A DNA stretch of 64,000 nt from Lagopus muta (Eukaryota; Chordata; Aves; Galliformes; Phasianidae): assembly GCF_023343835.1 (NCBI RefSeq), contig NC_064437.1:20393501-20457500 (forward strand), written 5' to 3'. The notes under the pieces were generated by a model. That model made no database searches and was not told the DNA's origin. It saw only the letters and a list, made by a program, of their open reading frames with translations. Shown here in pieces: positions 54,216 through 64,000 of this stretch (positions are counted from its first letter, which is position 1; each line of letters opens with the position of its first letter). The translations under genes and the position numbers were made by a program.

Positions 54216-55718
54216 AGCCAGCAAGTATGTAGCATTTAGTGGAGCAGCAAATACTGGTAATGCCATGGTCTAGAACTGTGGTTTTCCAGAATTATTTTAC
54301 AGTTAAGTAGTGGAGAGCATTGGTCATAATTCCCCTGTCATAAGCACATTTGAACTAGACTTGTGCCTCAGAAGGACAACAGACCAACTTGATGCTGCCA
54401 GGATGGTCCATTCTGATGTTCAGAAGTAGCCGTAGTGAATCAGATTGGCTTAACAGGAAATTCAGTACTGAGCTACACTGCCAAAAGGCAGTAGTACGCA
54501 GCAGGTGAAAGCTGGAAATGGCTCAGAACAAAAAATATGGAAGCACTGTCTAAGTATGTAAGGAAGATTTTAAACTAGTCTGTTTAAATCAGCTAAAGCT
54601 GAGACTTGTGCAGGATGTCAAATCACGAGTAGAGGAAAAACAAGGAAAATGTAGAACTGTTGCTGGAGTTGGCTGGTGATTTAGTATTAGTGAACACAGA
54701 CTGGACTGAGGTACTTGGTGCCACCTTTGCATCAGTCTTTGCTAACTGGGTCTCCTAAAACTCTCTGCTTCGCAGCAGAGTTTAGGGAGGAAGGGAGTCG
54801 TATGCTGAAAAAACTTGCTGGAAGGAAAGGGTCTGGTTTAGTATTCTGATAATACGGCTCCCTGCTCCCCAAGCAGCCTAATTGAGAAGAGGAATGCACA
54901 GAGGATGGAAAACTCAGGGGTGCTTGCATCAGTTTCAAGTGACAAATGTTGGCATAGAATAGCCAAACTATGTTAAAAGGAGGATGCATTAAACTTACTT
55001 GACAAACTTGGGGCAAAAATCGATGTAATCTGTTCAATTTACCCAGGTTTTAATTTAGTTGGAAATATACAGCTTCCAAAACCAGGTGATGATTTCTAAG
55101 CAGTGCATTTAATTAGCATGCTGCTGTCCAACAGCAGTAAAATGCTATGCTTTGCCATGAGAACATGTACAGCTGTTTTTTTTCTGCAAATAAAGATAAA
55201 AGTGGCTAATCCAGATAAGAACTGTTACTGTGGAAAAATGGTGGCAGTGGCAAGAACGTAAAGGAATGTAAATGTCTTCAACAGTTTCTGTGGAATTTAT
55301 GCACTCGGCACCTTTAAAAGCTAGCTCATCACATAACAAAGGAGGCATTAATTTAGCAGTTTATTCAGTAACAGAAATTAGTCTATGTGCTTATGGATTA
55401 ACAACAGAGGAATCACACAAGAACCCTGTGTGGTAAATGAAATAGTTGCCAGCGTAATTCTTTCTGCTTTGCAGATTGTGAAATGCAAATAAATAGAATC
55501 AGTAATTTTATTCAGTAGCACTGATGTGTATCGGGAATGATGCAACTACTTTTTTCTCATATAAATAAAGACTACCACTTTATTTCATCGAGGTTTTAGG
55601 GACTTTCCACAAAGGTGCAGGAGCCAATTCTATAGAATTTCCCGCTACTTTTCCTGTACAAGTGGATCATTTTCCCCTTCTACTGTACATCTTTTAGTCA
55701 TGAATGCAGTCATTTCCT

Positions 55719-55787
55719 TAGCCATTTCTTAATGCTAAGAAGTGTTTATAAAAATCATTATAAACACTTAGCATTAAGAAATGGCTA
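55719..55787. other. 69-nt near-perfect hairpin in NR5A2 intron
   Basis: The left arm from 55719 pairs with the right arm ending at 55787. There are 21 consecutive base pairs (TAGCCATTTCTTAATGCTAA plus one G-C), a 3-nt bulge (AAG at 55740-55742) in the left arm, 9 more pairs (TGTTTATAA), and a 6-nt loop (55752-55757). The size and shape are those of a precursor microRNA, on either strand. It lies about 1.0 kb downstream of the 56782-56901 exon, so it is transcribed within the NR5A2 pre-mRNA. I do not recognise it as a named miRNA. Alternatives are a palindromic mini-transposon or a template-switch mutation. Confidence 0.75.
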
Positions 55788-56715
55788 CAGTGTTAGAATT
55801 GTGACTAAAGCTATAAGCAGATTCCTGAGCACACAGGCAGAAATGGAGAATCTGCATAGTTAGAAAAGGGAACTCTTTCCCATGTGTGTATGCATCTAGG
55901 CAGTTCATTTTGCAGTTCCTTAAGTAGCAGTGGACTATCATTTGTTTTCACTTTGAATCAGGAATATCACACACAGATGCATTTCTCTTTGATACTGAGA
56001 TTTTTTTTTCAGAAAGAAGAATCTTAGGAATAAGGTTCTTTATTGTCTTCTTTCTGCTTTGGAGAGTATGGATGAGTAAAAACTTCCTACTTCATTCAAT
56101 TTTTCTCACAGTTTTCCTGGTATTTGCCCACATTCTGGCTCTTGCGTTTTGGGTAACCCAAGCATTTGACATCTAAACAAAATTAGCTGTTGGAAAGCTG
56201 TGCAGAAACTGGAGTGCATGTTCCCCAAGACAGCTCCTGAGACAATATCTGTGTGCATATCCTATGGTCTGAATTATTTTCCTGGTTTTAGGTGTCTCAG
56301 CTCCCCAGTCTCTCACACAAGCGCATACTTCTCTAAAAGCAAGGCATTTTTGAGGCAGTAGCTGCAAGTTATCTAGGTTTCTGATCCAGTTAGTGATTCT
56401 TTTGAGTAAACCATTATTCTGAAGGGAAAATAAATTGCTTAGACCTGAAGCACAGAGTTTGGGATGTCTTGTTGTTGCTGTCAGAAACAAACCATTTTAG
56501 CTCCAAGAATATAAATCCTTGAGAAACACTTCTCATCTGCTGTTTTTCAATCATTGAGGTATACAAGTATATTTGAAAAGCAAAGTGCTTATGATTATAT
56601 CTGCTTTTATAAGTTTAACTATAATCAACAGACCAAGAACTGAGTGCACAAGTCATTTTAGCTACATTATTTGTGGAGAATGTCTGAGAATACAGAAGTG
56701 CTTCTGACCTAGTTA

Positions 56716-56952
<237 letters not shown>

Positions 56953-59900
56953 CTACAGAGTCTGAAAGCTGGCTACCATGCCTCCTCCTTCAAATATCAG
57001 GATAGTCACGAGAACAGAAATGCTATCAAAAATTATTTGTTCACAAAGCTGCTATTCTCAGCTGAATAAACACAACACTGCTGAAATCATTATCTGTGAA
57101 AGGCATAGAATATTTAAGTTGATTATGTTGTGCAAAGTAATAATAGTAGAGTAAGATAGTTCTGAAATGCTTGTAGCAGCATTATATTGTTTTTGGTAAA
57201 AAAGAAAAATAGCATATCCAATGCTAATGTGAACCTTCCCATCATTGGGTTCATCATTGAATCTCAGCTTTTGTAAACAGAGAAACTCTGCTGGTTCAAG
57301 ACCACTAATGCTGCATCAAGCCCGAGTCAGAGCCAAGTCCCTTTCAAATGGAAAAAGTGAAAAAAAAAACCAAAAACAGGTAAACATTCTTGGTAAGAAT
57401 GGCTGCATAAGTATGAAAAAATAAAACATAAACATGAGCTGGGTGTCTTCAGGAGGGCACAAAAGAGATGTACACAAGGCAGTGACAGACATACCACTGC
57501 CTGCACTTGCGGACAGCAGGAGCATTCTGGGCATTCTGTACAAGCAGCCTGTATTAAGTTTTTGGTATAATGCTATTTAGGATGCGCAGGATATTGGACA
57601 ATAAAGGCTCTCACTAAACTGACTGTAATTGCAACTAGATAACTAGATCCAGTTTCATTCACCTAAAAAACTGAAAATTGATCAAAATTTGCAGGAACAT
57701 GGGGAAAAACTGTAAGTCAGAGTAAACAACAGTATCATCTGGATTTGTTCTTGCAGTGCTTACTGACTTCCTCCCTAAAAAAAAATAAAGCCTTTGACTT
57801 CAGACAGTTTTAGAAGGGTTAAAGGATGCATACGTTAATTTCGCTACAATTGAGTGGCTAGGGTGGATGTGGCAATAGCATCTATGTTGTTCAAAGGACT
57901 TTAAGAGCCTGCATTGGTAGTAACTGCTGAACAGATTTAAAATGATATAAAATAGGAGAAATAAAAAAGAAATTAGCAGAGAGTATTTGCAGTGGACACT
58001 TGCATTAAGTTTCTCGGGGACAGTTCTATTAACATAGTCTTCCAGGGGCTCTTATTTTGATTGATTTGGAGCTATGACAATGCCCAGGAAATTGTGTATG
58101 AAGAGCAGACTTGCACAAGCTGAATTAAATACTGCAGTAGGCATTTTCAAATTTGGTAATCATTTGTACAATGAATTTTTGCATTTTATCGTTTAATACT
58201 TGTTTTCTAGTTATGTGGTACAGAAAGGGATAATGTTTATAACTAATGGATTTTCCAAGTGTCACCTATGAAAGTTAACTAGTATTTTGTCCTCATTTCC
58301 AATCACTTGCCATATGGCTCAAACTTCAGTATCTTAGACGTTCCCTTCTCTCGTTTGTCAACTAACCTTCTCCCCTGTCACAATTGTCTCCCAACTGTTC
58401 TGGTCCCGTTTTTTCTCCCTTAGATTTCTCTATCAAATTATTCCCCCTCGTTGGACTGTGCAAGGAAATGAAATCAGGAGAAAAAGGGAACAGATCAGCA
58501 TGAAGCCTATGTAGAAGCACCTGTGTGCAACACAGCCTTTTCTCCGCCACAGCCTTCGCTAGGACCTCCTCCACGACTGCAGCAGGTATCCCTGCTGGGA
58601 AATGCTTCATTCTCTCCACTGTGTTTTCTATGTTGGTAGTATTTTCTGTTTGTTTTTCTCTTTTTGTTTTGTTTTGTTTTTCTTTTGGTATTCCAAAAGA
58701 AAAGAGAACAAAGGAAATTATTTTTAAATGTTGCCAAAATAACACATAAGGTTGCAAAAATTAATCACTACAGAATTATTTAATGCTTGTGTTAAGATTG
58801 TCTGTCCTATTCCTGTTTTTTCCAATCAGCATTTTTGTTGTAGTAGAGATAGTAATGCATAGGTACAAGAAAGGCTGAATTAGTATGGGATAAAACACTC
58901 TCAATTTTGGTATTTCAAAAGTTTTACTTTGAGGTTTTGAGCATAATCTTTGAACATAATTGCTGTTCTGCCTACAGTCACAGTACATGTAATCCCAGAT
59001 AACACCTATAAGCCACATAGGCATGGGCAGCAGAGATGGAGGACAGAAGGTGTGGACTCTGTAGATGGATATATTACTAAGTCAGAGTAAAGCTTGTGCT
59101 ATCACAAACTCAGCCTTGCTCTATCTGTATGCTGTCTGTGCCTGTGATAATTCATTTCTGTTCAGACTGCAGAGCAAGGCTGATTCTGTATTAAAAGGTA
59201 TCTATTCCCCTGCCTGCAACATGTCTTTGACTAGAAAGCCATTACAAGCAAGTGACTTTTTAGCTCAGGTGTGGTCTTCTGAATTCTCCCAGTGAAACAC
59301 TCACCACCAAAATGTGTGCCAGATTTGAAGTGAAGCATTTTTAGAAGGAATTGTTTAAAATGTACGGATTTTCGTACTCTTGGTTTTCTTGGTTTTTGTG
59401 TGTTCATGATCATTCTCTCCTGTGTATAACAAAGTGTTACAAAATTCAAATACATAATGCCAACATTTGATCCTAAATTAGCATTTCAGATAAAGCTACC
59501 ACAGCTTACATCTGAACAAAACAAGCTGTGAGACAGTTTAAACACTGAACATCCACGTCATAACAACGAATACCTGAATAAGAGGTCAAGCATTTGATTG
59601 TATTATAAATGACATATTTCTAGCTAACCCATCTGTCTCAGCCACAGGCAGCAACTTTTGAAAACAAACTGCACTTTACAGGTCTGGCTTTCTGAAGGCC
59701 CCAACAGCAGCTAGTCTGCAATCAAAGCCTACCTCCCAAGCTTTATCATGTCATTACTGAGCCAGTGCTGTGAGAACAGTGTGAGATGGCAAAATCACAA
59801 AAAAATGTTTTGCACATAGCCTGTTCCTGCTGTTCTACAAGACTCATAAAACTAGCAACAGCGAACATCTGCTAGTAGTTCAGAAAATCTGTCTCTCTGT

Positions 59901-61726
59901 ATTCACTGCAATTTAACCAGTGAAAGCCTATAAAATGGATATCATAAAAAGCAAAATACACATCCAAAACACAGTGTTGGCTTCAGGAAACGATTAGATC
60001 CAGCTGCTTTTGCCATTTTAAGAAAGCTGGCAGGGCAGCAAAATGCTTCCCAGTTTGTTCTAGGAAGAAACAGAGATGGCTTTGAGAAGGTCACAAATTA
60101 ATAAAAAGGAGGAGCAATTACAGCCTACTTCTGAAAGGAGTATAGATGAGGAAAACCACATACCTCTGCTAACAGATACTGGATATAAAATAGAAAACGA
60201 CACAAACCACTGAGTAAATGTGGTAACATAGCACACCTTATGCTAGGATTAGCTGGCAATCTTTAGGAAGTGTGTAACATTATCCAGAGCGCAGATGCCT
60301 TTGTGTTTCTGTGGCACACTTGTGCATAAGCATACATTGTCTGACAAAACAAAAAATTAGCGCTTGGCCACAACAAATGCATATCTTAAAATGATCTTGA
60401 AGCCAATGAGGCTTAAGCTTTGATGGATAAAGTGCAGAGTGAATCCTGAAAAGGAAGTACTTTGCAGAAAAAGCACCTTGTGGACTTCAGTTTCTGTGAC
60501 TCCGAAGCCGAAGCATGCTAGTCCTCCTCCATAGTGAGGAGAAGAAAGAGTAAGATTCTGTGACCACGATGTCTTAGCTCCAGTCATTAGCCTTCAGTAA
60601 TCAATGTTGGTTTTGTTCATAGTATGTATTCAGTTAGAAGCAAGCCCAGAAGCTTGTACTGGTGACTAAATTTCAAGCTTTTTTGGTTTGTGGAGATTTT
60701 TGAGACTGTTATCAATTAACAGCAATAACAAAGTGCCCTTTGAAACAACTACTGAGAATGCTTATAAATAAAAATTGAGCATCATATGGCCAACAACTGG
60801 CTACTACAAGAACTCTCCCCAGATCTGCAGCTGCTCCCTGCCATAACAAACTATTGACATAAGCATAATGTAACCCATGTCTCACCTAAGCAAGCTGTCA
60901 AATGATATGTCCATTTGACAACTATGTAGCCTCAAGCAAAAACAAGAGTGAATACTGTGCTCAGATGGTTAAATTTAGGTCCTGTCTGGCCAGCGGCGTT
61001 CAGATGATGACTCTCATCGTCAGGGACAGTGTAACTGGAAGTTGTTGCTGAAAAAATGGTTTTTAAGGAAAGATGTGAAGGAAGTTAAGGAGGAAGTGTG
61101 TGACTCAAAGATAGTGTGGGATGAAAGAATAATAATGTTAAGACTGTGAAAGGAGTAAGATGTCTTACTTGTAAAACAGTGACTGGATAACAGAGGAAGC
61201 AAGGAGAGTACTTAGGAGGAGGTTGTAAAGGAAAGGGTGTTGTGCAGTGAGAGGATATGAGGGAAGTTGGACATCAGGTAAAACCATGAAGGTGAAGATG
61301 ATGATGTTGGATATCATACAGAATTAAAGGGATTGTGTGAGAGTAAGTGAAACTGCTGGGGCAAAGAAGGAGCAAGTACTTTGTGTCAGACAAACAGAGG
61401 ATGGCAGTTGTCACGAGCAGAGATGAAAATGGATATGTCTACTATCCACGCTCAAGAAGTAAGAATATTAAGGTAGAGCAAGGAGTAGCTTTCTAATAGC
61501 TTTAGTACATGACGGCATCCTATTTCAATCCTTTTTTCTTATAAGAAAATCCTATTCAACTATGATTACAGCAAGGAAAAAGAAACATGTCAGAATTTGG
61601 AGTTATCCTTGTGCTGTTTGGATTACTTGGAGCATTTTTCTCACATTACAATTGGAAGATAAATGGTCATTGTCACAGCCACCCACCACCACCAAAAAAC
61701 ACAACACACAAGCCTCCCTGCATCTA

Positions 61727-62490
61727 CAAGGGTTGCTCCGAAAGTAATGCCTTCTATTTTATTAAGTTGGCCCGCAATGTCTGAAGTGGATGTTGGTGGT
61801 ATGGAAGAAGAGATTGAACCTTCCCATCGATATTCCATTATGTTTTGTTGCTGTGTGACAGATGGCAGCAGAAGAGTGATCTGACAAAATGGTGTCTAAC
61901 ATGGAAGTGCATATAGAGCAGAGGTGTGTCATTGAATTCCTCCATGTGAAAAATTGCACCGACATCATCAACACTTGCTGAACATTGACTGAGACTAAAC
62001 AGCAAATGTAGCAAAGTGAGGCAGTGGGTGGTGCATTTGTTTCAGCAGTGGTTATGGTGATGTTAAGGACAAGCCACATTCTGGATGGCCATGCACAGCT
62101 ATCACACCACAAAGTGAAGAGTATTTCCTCAGCTCATCCACATTGGTGGCTTACAAGCAGAGAAATGCACATGGAGCTGAATATTGGAAATTGGTGGTGG
62201 TGTTGGAATCTTGCAACATTTGCTCAAGGTGAGTCTCAAGAATGTTCACACATGAACAGAAAGAACACTGCGTGCAAGTTTGTCAGGGCCTGTTAAACCA
62301 ATATGAGGCTGAAGGTCCCAGGATCACATCATTGCTGGTGATGAGACGTAGTGTTACCTCTACAAACTGGAGTTGAAACAGCGGTCAAAACAGCAACACA
62401 TTAATTCCCCTTCAAAGAAAAATTTCAGGATGCAGCCCTCAGCAACTAGATTGATGTGCTGGATTTTTGGGATTCCCCCAGATGAGGGAA
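61727..62490 (+). mobile_element. Galluhop (Mariner1_GG) copy, 3'-truncated, with decayed transposase
   Basis: The left terminal repeat (GGGTTGCTCCGAAAGTAATG) starts at about 61731. Downstream, broken frames still read mariner transposase pieces in order: EFLHVKN, VRQWVVHLF, AGDET (the region of the first catalytic Asp) and HINSPSKKNF with LMCWIFGI. Several frameshifts and stops separate them. Similarity fades after about 62490, and no right terminal repeat was found, so the last third with the other two catalytic residues is missing. It lies antisense to NR5A2, inside an intron, and is opposite in orientation to the copy at 8688-9216. Confidence 0.85.
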
Positions 62491-63333
62491 TTACTGCTTG
62501 CACAGCCTCTTTGTCACAGCACTTGAAAAGACTGCAGACTGTGCTCTCCCCTGGTTGCCTTCAGCCATTGTGCACCCCAGCTCTTCTCAGTAAAGCCCCA
62601 GTGCAGAACTGCTGTATGGTTTGGTGGGGGGAGAGCATGTCTCAGGACCAGACCAGGTAAAGGTGGATCTATTCCCCAAGCACGAGATATTGCCTGCATT
62701 ATCTTCCTTCATAATTTCACTATGCAGTAGTATTTCTCTTGCAGAACATGGAAAAAAAAATCAACTTTGTGTAAAAAGTGAGACAAAGAGATGTAATTCT
62801 CTGTTCTTTCCATGTCCTCTGACCTTTTCCCTGGGATTTAGTAGGACCATGGGGCCTAGTGGCACTGTGACACTCCTTTGTGTCCACTATGGAAGATTCA
62901 CATGCTTTGCTCATCTGTTCAGTGAGCTGTACACTGTTAAATATCCTGATAGAGGTCTAAATACAGATTCCCAGAGGAATCGCCAAGTTCTTTCCTGCAA
63001 ACTGGAGTTATAAGGGGACTTGAAATCACTTGAGTTCTATGAGTTCTGAGTTCTCTGCTGGCACGGATTAGAAAACAAGTATGGACTAGAACATATTTAG
63101 ACACCACTATTGGTTTGCATAATTCATCTTACGCTATGTAACAAGTCATGCAGGATATTTCTGGGGGTGGAGGAAATAGATTCTCAGATTGAAGTGTGAA
63201 GGTCTAATCCTGAGTTCTGTGGTGACACATGATCTCTTGGTGGGACAGAAAGTTGGACTGAGCTGGTGATGAGGCGGTTGCAATTGTCTGCCTACTCTGG
63301 AGTCCCACTCAGCCAGGCCCTGAGCTCTTTTTT

Positions 63334-63358
63334 GGGGGGAGCGGGGGGTTGGGAGGGG
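63334..63358 (+). other. G-quadruplex motif, plus strand
   Basis: The plus strand reads G6-AGC-G6-TT-G3-A-G4: four G-tracts with loops of 3, 2 and 1 bases, a canonical quadruplex pattern. It is on the strand opposite to NR5A2 mRNA, that is, the template strand. Confidence 0.6.
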
Positions 63359-64000
63359 ATAACGACTGGAAGGCTGTCTGGCTTACTGGGGCCTCTGTTG
63401 ACACTGCAATACCCAATCCCACATTATCCATTGCAGCTTAAGGAAGGACTTATCTCAGAAATGCTAGTTACTCATCTGAAAAATTATTTGTGCTGATGTT
63501 ACAGATAAGGAAGGCTAGTGCAACACAAGAGTAGTATTGTTGTAGAGTGTATGCTTCCCACAGCATAGGACGTTAATCATTATAAACTTTTGTTGTCTTT
63601 GAAGAACAACATTCAAATTGTCAAATGGTAAAATGAAGAATAATGTGTATGTTTTGCTGAAATGCTCCTTAATCTTATCAAAACCACACCGTATCTTTCT
63701 TTTAGGAAAGGGTTTCACAGTATTTAGAGTACAGTAACAAATAACCCACGGACTTATTGCGATATTTCTTCTGAAAAGGTATTTTCAGCCTGGCGCTTGA
63801 TGAAATACCTGTTAAAAGTTTCAGGGTCATGCACTTTTTTTTGGTGTGTGTTGCTTTAAACTAAATATTTTCACTATAATTATTGCTGCAGATACAGTTA
63901 AACAATGTGCTCACTTTTTACCCCTCTCTGCACCCCCCTCTCTGAGAATCCTTTTTCATCTTTTCACTTGCATCAGCCGGCACTATGGCTCTATGCTTTT

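Noticed and set aside
61855..61871. AGATGGCAG resembling a second CTCF core
   Set aside because: It lacks the leading CC of the core and sits in the 5' part of the Galluhop copy, near where the copy at 8688-9216 also has a similar ATGGCAGCAGATG text.
62373..62660. 95-codon open frame that might be a small gene
   Set aside because: Its first part is a decayed piece of mariner transposase and the remainder is unrelated read-through.

Overview
This is nuclear vertebrate DNA, almost certainly from a galliform bird (chicken or a close relative). It is AT-rich, has no operons, and carries coding sequence only as short, widely spaced exons with GT-AG splice sites. Its recognisable repeats are CR1 LINE tails with the (ATTCTRTG)n end and two copies of the galliform mariner Galluhop.

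The only protein-coding gene I can support is the 3' part of NR5A2 (LRH-1/FTF), on the minus strand. Three exons encode the last 171 residues, which is most of the ligand-binding domain through helix 12/AF-2. In transcript order they are 56901-56782, 46335-46188 and 23186-22939 (stop). Reading phases match across both complete introns (10.4 kb and 23.0 kb). The 5' exons (A/B region, DNA-binding domain, FTZ-F1 box, hinge, start of the LBD) lie beyond base 64000. A 3' UTR of about 2.9 kb runs down to a probable poly(A) signal at 20041-20036.

Layout: 1-20010 is the intergenic region downstream of NR5A2. It holds a CR1 fragment (731-1240), an isolated CpG island with a plus-strand splice donor (5330-5712, possible promoter of an unknown non-coding RNA), an unrecognised palindromic dimer (6871-7013), a CTCF-like site (8255-8267) and an internally deleted Galluhop with intact ends (8688-9216). 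20010-22938 is the NR5A2 3' UTR. 22939-64000 is NR5A2 exons and introns. The introns contain three more CR1 tails, a second, truncated Galluhop (61727-62490), three G-quadruplex motifs, an ancient L3/MIR-like tail, and a striking 69-nt near-perfect hairpin (55719-55787) of precursor-miRNA size.

I found no convincing new protein system. The most interesting undescribed elements are the intronic hairpin, the palindromic dimer and the orphan CpG-island promoter that would transcribe toward the NR5A2 3' end.
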